From a virus, in IMG/VR virus record IMGVR_UViG_3300034061_002414, positions 1 through 32,188 of that record: a stretch of 32,188 bases of DNA; one strand, 5' to 3'. The notes under the pieces are model-generated. The model ran no database searches. It was not told the origin of the DNA and saw only the letters and a program-made list of their open reading frames with translations. Position 1 is the first letter of the stretch, and every line of letters begins with the position of its first letter. A program made the translations under genes and the position numbers. Below, piece by piece: positions 23,088 to 28,006 of this stretch.

Positions 23088-23150
23088 TTTTTTGGAGTAA
23101 TTATGGCATCACAAGCTATTAGTATTAAGTGCGACAGTTCGCCTTTTGTC

Positions 23151-23369
23151 TTATTTACCAAACTTCTTGATGGTCGCCTCAAGGTCGGCGAGAGAACGCT
23201 CGACTTTAGCGATCTCTGTTTTGAATTGTTTCGCATCGAGAGTGATTTCAGTTCCGCAGGCACAGGCGAACTTGTTGTGCGTCTTTATCCATCCGATGGT
23301 TTTCTTCGTTTTGCGACGACAGTTCTCGCAGGGGATTTCGATCTCGCTTTTGTCGAGTAGGTTTTTCAC
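23151..23369 (-). CDS. Small zinc-ribbon protein on the minus strand (72 aa)
   Basis: The only minus-strand gene. Start GTG at 23369 (coding strand) has AAAGGA nine bases upstream; an ATG at 23432 lies in a repeat and lacks such a site. The product holds EIPCENCRRKTKKTIGWIKT and FACACGTEITLDAKQFKTEI, a four-cysteine zinc ribbon followed by a helix (EIAKVERSLADLEATIKKFG). I recognise this as a recurring small protein type in bacteria and mobile DNA, without known function. The cassette is closed by GTTATTTGTC and its complement, so the gene is in the reverse orientation to its attC. Confidence 0.75.
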   Translation of the reverse strand: MKNLLDKSEIEIPCENCRRKTKKTIGWIKTHNKFACACGTEITLDAKQFKTEIAKVERSLADLEATIKKFGK

Positions 23370-23407
23370 GTCTTGCAATCCTTTGTGTTTGTGAGCATTG
23401 AGACAAA

Positions 23408-23435
23408 TAACAAATAATCTATTGAGTTCCATATA
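23408..23435 (+). repeat. 28-bp exact repeat, copy 2
   Basis: Identical to 21011-21038. Here it is followed by TCACGGTGTTATG instead of a new attC-like site. Both copies begin with the TAAC of an inverse core. Confidence 0.85.
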
Positions 23436-23440
23436 TCACG

Positions 23441-23466
23441 GTGTTATGTGGAATTTACCATAACAC
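23441..23466 (+). promoter_or_regulatory. Inverted repeat upstream of the replication module
   Basis: GTGTTATG (23441-23448) and CATAACAC (23459-23466) separated by ten bases, 60 bp upstream of the initiator gene. Likely operator. Nothing else is recognised in 23436-23525. Confidence 0.5.
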
Positions 23467-23525
23467 GCCAAAACAACCGGATATGTTGAATCAACAACCA
23501 CTAGAGGGGCTGTTAAGGTAGCACG

Positions 23526-24278
23526 ATGCCACGAATTAGGACGATCAAGCCGGAGTTTTGGACGAACGAGCAATTGGCATTATTGTCTTTGCACGCGCGT
23601 TTGTTAGCGATTGCGTTGCTGAATTTTTCAGACGACGAAGGATACTTTTTGGGGAATGCTTCGTTGGTTCGAGCTTCGTGTTTTCCATTCGAGGATTGTT
23701 CCAAGAACGTTCTTGGAAGCCTCCAAGAGCTTTCCCGCGTAGGTTATATCGAGGTGCGGGAGTGTTCGGGAAAGACGGTTGGGAAGGTGGTAAAGTTCCG
23801 CGAGCACCAGCGCATCGATAAACCGCAAACGTCCAAGCTGATGCCACTGTTCCATTCTGTCGCACCTGCAAAAACACAGGAAAACGACAGCGAAAAATCA
23901 GATTCCAAGAACATTCCAGGAACGTTCCAAGAATCTTCCGGGAAGACTATACGCCTGGAACAGGGAAAGGAACAGGGAAAGGGAACAGGGAATAGAGAGA
24001 GAGAAGACGCGAACCAAGAATTTGAAACTGCGTGGACTCGGTGGAAACTCCACTCTCTGGACAAAGGGAAATCGATCAACGGGATCTCTGAGGAAACGCA
24101 ACTGATGCAACTGGCTCAGGCTTATCCGGAGGTGGCAGATCGGATTGCGGCAATCGAGTATGCGATTCTGAAGAACTGGGCAAACGTGAATTTGGGTGGG
24201 GATCATAATCGGCCTCCACCGGAGACGAGATCGAACGGACGCAGGCAGAAAACGACTTTTGAGGAGGTGGGGCTATGA
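23526..24278 (+). CDS. Phage replication initiator/replisome organiser (250 aa)
   Basis: MPRIRTIKPEFWTNEQLALL, then ARLLAIALLNFSDDEGYFLG and VKFREHQRIDKPQTSKL are the hallmark N-terminal winged-helix features of phage replication organisers. The middle is a Ser/Lys/Gln-rich linker containing tandem DNA repeats; the C-terminal part is helical (EFETAWTRWKLHSLDKGKSI). As with lambda O, the linker is a likely origin. ATGA overlap with the following gene. Confidence 0.8.
   Translation: MPRIRTIKPEFWTNEQLALLSLHARLLAIALLNFSDDEGYFLGNASLVRASCFPFEDCSKNVLGSLQELSRVGYIEVRECSGKTVGKVVKFREHQRIDKPQTSKLMPLFHSVAPAKTQENDSEKSDSKNIPGTFQESSGKTIRLEQGKEQGKGTGNREREDANQEFETAWTRWKLHSLDKGKSINGISEETQLMQLAQAYPEVADRIAAIEYAILKNWANVNLGGDHNRPPPETRSNGRRQKTTFEEVGL
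23701..23716 (+). repeat. 16-bp perfect palindrome in the initiator gene
   Basis: CCAAGAACGTTCTTGG, self-complementary. It shares the TTCC/GGAA core type of the iterons 200 bp downstream and may be an extra initiator binding site. Confidence 0.6.
23903..23993 (+). repeat. Iterons, candidate origin of replication inside the initiator gene
   Basis: Four 11-bp units, TTCCAAGAACA, TTCCAGGAACG, TTCCAAGAATC and TTCCGGGAAGA (23903-23946), each built around TTCC-NN-GAA, one helical turn apart. They are followed by three copies of GGAACAGGGAAA (23957, 23969, 23982) and an A/G-only tract. Arrangement and location in the linker of the initiator gene parallel the lambda origin. Confidence 0.6.
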
Positions 24279-24739
24279 CGATCGAAGAAGCGAATAGCTT
24301 TTTACGGGAAGCGTTTATTGCGTTCCCTGGGGTGCTGCAGTGGGTGAAGGATAACTCACCAGATCCGAAGCAAACGTTGCAGCTTTGGGCAAAGAACCTA
24401 GAACGGATTTCAACAGCAGAAGCGATCAGCGTTCTGAACAGGTGGAACGCAAACGAGATCCCGCCACCGTCAGGCTATCAACGTGAATTATTTATCAACC
24501 ATGTGATCGCGGTGGTTCAGAAAGATCGATCGAAGAATTATGCAGCTCGGCACCGTGAAGAGGTTTTCGAACAGCTTAACCTGAAGCAGCCGAAGGGGAA
24601 CTACAACGCAGTTTGTGGTCCGTTTATGAAAGATGTGCTAGGACTCAAAGCAAGTTATGATTTAGGACAGATCAGCTTTGAAGAACTTACGAAGCAGGTC
24701 GAGGAACGGAAACAACAAGCGATGGACTCGGTGAAATGA
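24275..24739 (+). CDS. Replication partner / helicase-loader-like protein (154 aa)
   Basis: ATGA-coupled to the initiator. Helical: TIEEANSFLREAFIAFPGVL, LQLWAKNLERISTAEAISVL, then RELFINHVIAVVQKDRSKNY. Proteins of this size and helical content after a phage initiator usually recruit the host helicase; no AAA motif is visible, so it is not an ATPase. Function inferred from position. Confidence 0.5.
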   Translation: MTIEEANSFLREAFIAFPGVLQWVKDNSPDPKQTLQLWAKNLERISTAEAISVLNRWNANEIPPPSGYQRELFINHVIAVVQKDRSKNYAARHREEVFEQLNLKQPKGNYNAVCGPFMKDVLGLKASYDLGQISFEELTKQVEERKQQAMDSVK

Positions 24740-25098
24740 AACGCAGCAAGAAAGGATTCTATGGAACGGCTTCAATCCTTAACGATCACGATTCCCGGGA
24801 AGCTTCCGACATGGAACGCACTGTTGGCTATGAATCGCTGGCGACGAGCGGAAGTACGGCATTCGATTCACTTGTTAGTATTCGAATCCATTCGTACCGA
24901 ATCCGTCTGGCGGACGTTGACGGGATCAGTGGAAAGGCAGTCCTTGACGGATTGGTGCTTGCCAAAATTATCGCAGACGACACCACGAAGGAAGTCAAGG
25001 AAGTCTTGTTCAGTCAAACCAAGGTCAAGAATAAGACGGAAGAAAAAGTAGTCGTGACAGTCGAGAGGGTGGAGCAAAAATTGAATCCTGGTTGTTAA
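24736..25098 (+). CDS. RusA-like resolvase split by a -1 frameshift
   Basis: ATG 24736 overlaps the previous TGA, but the RusA-like N-terminus is in the frame that starts at ATG 24761 (AAAGGA upstream): LTITIPGKLPTWNALLAMNR. The C-terminal half continues in the frame ending at 25098: RIRLADVDGISGKAVLDGLV, IADDTTKEVKEV with the DxxD-type and DD residues of RusA/Holliday junction resolvases. The switch must occur between about 24870 and 24920, where no slippery heptamer is present. Either a recent one-base loss or a sequence error; otherwise the gene is a pseudogene. Confidence 0.6.
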   Translation: MKRSKKGFYGTASILNDHDSREASDMERTVGYESLATSGSTAFDSLVSIRIHSYRIRLADVDGISGKAVLDGLVLAKIIADDTTKEVKEVLFSQTKVKNKTEEKVVVTVERVEQKLNPGC

Positions 25099-25103
25099 TT
25101 ACG

Positions 25104-25203
25104 GGGGACGCGGCAAGTGCCGGGTGACACCGGAAAAGTGAGCAAGGCCAGCAGTCAACTGGCTGTCAAAAGACTATGCAGTGTGCGAATCCTGCCGTCC
25201 CCA
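25104..25203 (+). tRNA. Type II tRNA-like element with irregular loops
   Basis: GGGGACG (25104-25110) pairs perfectly with CGTCCCC (25196-25202). Anticodon-like arm GCCAG-CAGTCAA-CTGGC (25147-25163) has a seven-base loop but A where T33 should be. A variable-arm hairpin GTC-AAAA-GAC follows, then a T arm GCAG(T)G-TGCGAAT-CCTGC with one extra base. The D region is 36 bases, too long. Probably a decayed or specialised tRNA. It ends eight bases before attC-like site 9. The 332-bp interval 25099-25430 holds this element, attC-like site 9 and a promoter. Confidence 0.35.
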
Positions 25204-25210
25204 TTAAGTC

Positions 25211-25303
25211 AGGCGAACGACTGTCATCATCGAGTCCGCACCAGTTGATTTACCATCAGGAAACGGCTCAAGGCGGACTTCGATGCATGACTTTGTTCCC
25301 CGT
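25211..25303 (+). repeat. attC-like site 9
   Basis: AAC 25216-25218, GTT 25295-25297. Arms AACGACTGTCATCATCGAG and CTTCGATGCATGACTTTGTT, stem TCCGC/GCGGA; loop of the TTTACCATCAGGAAACG type. Confidence 0.75.
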
Positions 25304-25340
25304 TCCGACGCTCCAAAAGATTTTCCAGAATAATTCCCAG

Positions 25341-25387
25341 AAAGTGTGTGTAGAGTTCTTGCCCCAGTCGATAAGTGTGTGTATAGT
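25341..25387 (+). promoter_or_regulatory. Cassette promoter TTGCCC-17-TATAGT with duplicated 15-mer
   Basis: -35 TTGCCC (25359-25364), -10 TATAGT (25382-25387). AAGTGTGTGTAGAGT (25341-25355) and AAGTGTGTGTATAGT (25373-25387) differ in one base and are 32 bp apart, about three helical turns, one covering the -10 and one upstream of the -35. Likely operators or twin -10 regions. Confidence 0.6.
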
Positions 25388-25430
25388 AATCGCATCACGG
25401 CAACGATAACCACAAACAAGGAAACGAAAA

Positions 25431-25622
25431 ATGGCCTGGAATATCCAATACGAAAACGACAGCTACCCAACGATCAAAGTTTTCGGAAGCCGAGAAAAGG
25501 CAGAAGAGACAGCAAAGAAGCGAAATAAGTACAACGAAAGCTACACGATCACCGAAGCCCCAAAACAAAACTACGAAATCGAAATGGAGCAAGCGATTGA
25601 AGAAGTCAAAAAGTACGGCTAA
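25431..25622 (+). CDS. Small cassette protein (63 aa)
   Basis: AAGGAAACGAAAA upstream of ATG 25431. MAWNIQYENDSYPTIKVFGS then EKAEETAKKRNKYNESYTIT and a helical acidic end. The strand-helix pattern is that of small beta-alpha phage proteins. No named family. The next gene starts within it. Confidence 0.6.
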   Translation: MAWNIQYENDSYPTIKVFGSREKAEETAKKRNKYNESYTITEAPKQNYEIEMEQAIEEVKKYG

Positions 25623-26025
25623 GGCTGGCGGCGAAAAGCCGGGGGGCAACCCCCGGCGAAAACGCCGGTCGTTCAAGGAAAAACAAAACTGGATTCTCGA
25701 AAGATTGGACCGTGAATGGGAGCGGATTTTGAGAACAACCGTTTCAGGTCACTATCCGCCAGACATTTCGTCTCAGAACGAGGAGGACGAAGAGGCATGG
25801 CATCAAGAATTTGGAGGCTATCGAAAGTGGTATTTAATGGGACACCATGTTTCTCCAGATTTCGCAAGAACGCTTCGCAGGATGTGGGAGAACGGGATTT
25901 TGTATAGATCGACCGGAGGAAATCAAGGAGCAAGAGAAGGCGGATACGCGATGAAAACGTACTACGTTTCGTATCGATCCAAAAGACACCACCACGAAGC
26001 AAAAGTATTGAGAGGCGAAGCGTGA
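25597..26025 (+). CDS. Unknown basic protein with TTG start (142 aa)
   Basis: TTG 25597 has GGAG eight bases upstream and lies in the end of the previous gene; no ATG or GTG precedes the body. N-terminus is basic (AKAGGEKPGGNPRRKRRSF), encoded by a strong hairpin. The body RTLRRMWENGILYRSTGGNQ and YYVSYRSKRHHHEAKVL suggests a winged-helix or nucleic-acid binding protein. No family assigned. GTGA overlap at its end. Confidence 0.55.
   Translation: MKKSKSTAKAGGEKPGGNPRRKRRSFKEKQNWILERLDREWERILRTTVSGHYPPDISSQNEEDEEAWHQEFGGYRKWYLMGHHVSPDFARTLRRMWENGILYRSTGGNQGAREGGYAMKTYYVSYRSKRHHHEAKVLRGEA
25629..25667 (+). promoter_or_regulatory. Perfect 8-bp GNRA-capped hairpin with outer stem in coding sequence
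   Basis: GCCGGGGG-GCAA-CCCCCGGC (25638-25657), enclosed by CGGCG (25629-25633) and CGCCG (25663-25667). It lies just after the stop of the 63-residue gene, inside the next reading frame. Very stable; expected to affect ribosome flow between the two genes. Confidence 0.6.
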
Positions 26026-26213
26026 CAAACGAGCGCAAAAACATTACGCAACCTTCCGATTGGTGGGTTGCATTTGAGGAAGCAGCGAAAGCCGAAGGCT
26101 TGACGCTTGCAGCTTGGCTAGGCGAAGCCGCCAAAGCGAAGCTGCCGCCGAAGGTGGCGAAGAAGCTGACGGAAAGACCGCCAGCAAACCGCCCACCGAA
26201 GGCGAAAGACTAG
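26022..26213 (+). CDS. Small antitoxin-like/RHH-type protein (63 aa)
   Basis: GTGA overlap with the previous gene. SDWWVAFEEAAKAEGLTLAA then WLGEAAKAKLPPKVAKKLTE and a Pro/Lys-rich end. The W-x-x-F-E-x-A-A-x-x-x-G-L-S-L pattern is common in small phage DNA-binding proteins with a ribbon-helix-helix-like core. Probably a regulator. No family confirmed. Confidence 0.55.
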   Translation: MTNERKNITQPSDWWVAFEEAAKAEGLTLAAWLGEAAKAKLPPKVAKKLTERPPANRPPKAKD

Positions 26214-26216
26214 ATA

Positions 26217-26311
26217 CGGGGAACGCTACGGTTCATCGAGCCGCCAAGGAAAAACTATGCAAAACCAAACCAACGTGACAGGCGGCTTCGATGCAACCGT
26301 TTGTTCCACGG
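26217..26311 (+). repeat. attC-like site 10
   Basis: Inverse core CGGGGAAC, core GTTCCACGG. Arms AACGCTACGGTTCATCGAG and CTTCGATGCAACCGTTTGTT. Loop holds AAGGAAAAACTATG (ATG 26257), the same start signal as sites 2 and 6. Confidence 0.8.
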
Positions 26312-26514
26312 CCATCAAGCATTCAAAGGTTGATGTTCGTGTTATCGGCGATCATCCACACAGCGGGAAATCCGGTTGGATTCCTCTCCGCAATGGAGAG
26401 CCAGAGACGATCAATATGTTCGGTCGTCTCATGGCCAAGATTGAGTTTCCAGACGGTACTGGATGCTACGCAGAGATGCGTCATTTTTCTATTTACAAGG
26501 ACCAAAGAAAGTGA
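26257..26514 (+). CDS. Unknown cassette protein starting in attC-like site 10 (85 aa)
   Basis: The first 15 codons are encoded by the attC-like site (MQNQTNVTGGFDATV). The body is beta-rich, with DVRVIGDHPHSGKSGWIPLR and AKIEFPDGTGCYAEMRHF, resembling a small SH3-like or OB barrel. No family assigned. The next gene starts at a GTGA overlap. Confidence 0.6.
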   Translation: MQNQTNVTGGFDATVCSTAIKHSKVDVRVIGDHPHSGKSGWIPLRNGEPETINMFGRLMAKIEFPDGTGCYAEMRHFSIYKDQRK

Positions 26515-26867
26515 AAGACGAAGAATACATCGCGAGAGCGATTGAAGGATGCGTAGTTGGCAACGGGTCAAAACAGATTTCGTTGCTAGTCGAAGAGTTG
26601 GGGCGAATTGTCGCCGAAGTCAAATACGTTCGCAGTCAATCGTTTTGCCCAGACATGGGCGAGTTTTCGCGTGGATACCAAACGGCGTGCGATGAGATCC
26701 TGGAACGGTGCAAACCGTACAGGAGAATCCAAGCGGGCAGGATGACGATTGAGCATCTGGCAAAGCGGCTCGCGGACGTCGAGCGTTGGGTTGAGCAACG
26801 TAGCGGCATTAGTGAAAACGCGAGTTTACACAACGAAGCGTGCGACAGCGAAAAACGGTCGCATTAG
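26511..26867 (+). CDS. Unknown helical protein (118 aa)
   Basis: GTG 26511 overlaps the stop of the previous gene; GGAC lies upstream. Helical: EYIARAIEGCVVGNGSKQIS, LVEELGRIVAEVKYVRSQSF and IEHLAKRLADVERWVEQRSG. No recognised family. Near match of CCGTGTGAAC after the gene suggests a degraded cassette end. Confidence 0.55.
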   Translation: MKDEEYIARAIEGCVVGNGSKQISLLVEELGRIVAEVKYVRSQSFCPDMGEFSRGYQTACDEILERCKPYRRIQAGRMTIEHLAKRLADVERWVEQRSGISENASLHNEACDSEKRSH

Positions 26868-26931
26868 GTCCGTGTGAACAATTTATTAACCTGCACCGCG
26901 CAGTTTTAACACGCAAAATCAAGGAGGTAGC

Positions 26932-27150
26932 ATGAACAACTGGATATCGATAGCTGACAAACTACCACCCATCAACGAACCCGTTCTATTTTGTTGCCTC
27001 GAAGAGTGGGGCCAATTCGGTGACGTGGATTTAGGTTGGTTCGAAGGACACGAAACGCAAGGTGAAGCCATCGCAATGGAGACATCATCTGACGGGTGGT
27101 ATCCGTGCACGCATTGGATGGAACTGCCTTTAGTTCCGGAAGTGCCATGA
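26932..27150 (+). CDS. DUF551-family protein (72 aa)
   Basis: AAGGAGGTAGC precedes the ATG. NWISIADKLPPINEPVLFCC and HWMELPLVPEVP match the DUF551 pattern (WISV-D-LP...VL...HW-LP-P) common in phage early regions. Role unknown. ATGA overlap with the next gene. Confidence 0.75.
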   Translation: MNNWISIADKLPPINEPVLFCCLEEWGQFGDVDLGWFEGHETQGEAIAMETSSDGWYPCTHWMELPLVPEVP

Positions 27151-27425
27151 CTAGAAATATCTTCGACGAGATCCGTCTGAAGCAGCACGACGAGGACTAC
27201 GAGCCTCGACGGGAAGGACTGCCGACTGGTGCCAAAGCTGGCTCGCTGGAAAAGCTATTCGTCATCGCTGACAGGGTGGAAAAAGGCGAACGGTTATTCC
27301 ACCCGGGTGATAATCCGATTCTGGCGACGATTGCAGAAGAGGTCGAAAAAGCAAAGTTCATCAATAAGATTTTTCGTGAGAAGCGGCAAGTTCGGGTTGC
27401 AAGGAGGAGAAAAGCCAATGGATGA
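27147..27425 (+). CDS. Unknown basic protein (92 aa)
   Basis: ATG 27147 overlaps the DUF551 stop. MTRNIFDEIRLKQHDEDYEP, then a helix GSLEKLFVIADRVEKGERLF and a basic tail REKRQVRVARRRKANG. A nucleic-acid binding role is plausible from charge only. The end overlaps the HTH gene's start. Confidence 0.55.
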   Translation: MTRNIFDEIRLKQHDEDYEPRREGLPTGAKAGSLEKLFVIADRVEKGERLFHPGDNPILATIAEEVEKAKFINKIFREKRQVRVARRRKANG

Positions 27426-27621
27426 GTTGAAGCTGATCGACACGAAGGAATTGGCCAGGATTTTGGACAAATCACCCAGTACGATCAAGCGTTGGAGACG
27501 CGAAGGAAAGCTACCTCCACCTGGGACTGGATTCGCTAAAGATTACTGGACGGTGAAGCAGATTCGGATTTGGTTGGACCAAAAGGGACTATTTGCGACC
27601 ATGCCTCCAAATAGCGACTAG
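27418..27621 (+). CDS. AlpA/MerR-type helix-turn-helix regulator (67 aa)
   Basis: GGAGG precedes ATG 27418. LIDTKELARILDKSPSTIKR and WRREGKLPPPGTGFAKDYW have the AlpA/excisionase HTH pattern, with the TIKRWRREGKLP recognition helix and wing and the final IRIWLDQKG helix. Regulator of late genes or directionality factor. It is the second HTH of this type in the window. Confidence 0.75.
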   Translation: MDELKLIDTKELARILDKSPSTIKRWRREGKLPPPGTGFAKDYWTVKQIRIWLDQKGLFATMPPNSD

Positions 27622-27688
27622 CTAGCGAATTGCGAAACTGCATGATGAACGGTGGGAAGATTCTTTTTCGATCCACTGGAGCAATGGC

Positions 27689-28006
27689 ATGTACAGTTTT
27701 GAACCCAGGTTACCAGTCAACTTTGTTCTTCAGTTGGTGAAGAATCTACGGTCGGGTGACTTCGATCGCGGTGACAATCTGCTTCTCGTCGGTGCTATCT
27801 CGGGTGAGATCGGAGCACTTCTGAAAACTGGTTTCGTCATCTCGCTAGGTGCGGAAGACGAACTGCCGTCTACGATCAGCGGATGCATCCATGCACTCGA
27901 TGCAATTACGACTGAGGATCCGCAAGCTACGGCAATCGATCCTTCGTTGTTGATTCCGATTGTGTTAAAGCTGATTGAGCTGTGGCTAGCTCGTCGAGGT
28001 GGCTAA
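27689..28006 (+). CDS. Unknown protein before the subtilase (105 aa)
   Basis: GGAG 9 bases before the ATG. VNFVLQLVKNLRSGDFDRGD, a helix-rich body and a hydrophobic C-terminus (IPIVLKLIELWLARR), which may be a membrane-associated helix. GTG of the subtilase follows its TAA directly. No family recognised; possibly a pro-peptide-like or lysis partner, but unproven. Confidence 0.5.
   Translation: MYSFEPRLPVNFVLQLVKNLRSGDFDRGDNLLLVGAISGEIGALLKTGFVISLGAEDELPSTISGCIHALDAITTEDPQATAIDPSLLIPIVLKLIELWLARRGG

Larger units (their letters stand above)
19131..23411 (+). mobile_element. Integron-like cassette array, cluster A (eight attC-like sites, no integrase)
   Basis: Eight near-identical-architecture sites separate short accessory genes. 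Each cassette begins right after a GTT core and, in most cases, ends in the exact reverse complement of its own first bases: GTTCACAC/GTGTGAAC, GTTAGGGC/GCCCTAAC, GTTATCGGG/CCCGATAAC, GTTACCCAT/ATGGGTAAC, GTTCGTCG/CGACGAAC, GTTATTTGTC/GACAAATAAC. This is the known signature of integron cassettes (core and inverse core). No tyrosine integrase of the IntI kind is in the window, so the structure fits a CALIN (attC cluster lacking an integrase) carried by a phage. Confidence 0.75.
25211..26311 (+). mobile_element. Integron-like cassette, cluster B (attC-like sites 9 and 10)
   Basis: The cassette between sites 9 and 10 starts GTTCCCCG and ends CGGGGAAC (exact complement). It carries a promoter and three coupled small genes. 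The next segment (26303 onward) starts GTTCCACGG and meets a near match CCGTGTGAAC at 26870-26879, but no complete attC-like site follows it. Confidence 0.7.

Noticed and set aside
23103-23360. Plus-strand ORF with GGAG and ATG opposite the zinc-ribbon gene
   Set aside because: The minus strand codes a recognisable four-cysteine zinc ribbon with its own Shine-Dalgarno; the plus product has no recognisable pattern.
19131-26311. CRISPR array or simple transposon repeats
   Set aside because: The copies are not identical, spacers are whole genes of 250-900 bp, and the conserved features are paired arms with unpaired bases, not direct repeats; no transposase or cas gene is present.
26870-26930. 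Eleventh attC-like site after the 118-residue gene
   Set aside because: A near inverse core CCGTGTGAAC is present, but no complementary 3' arm or GTT core follows.
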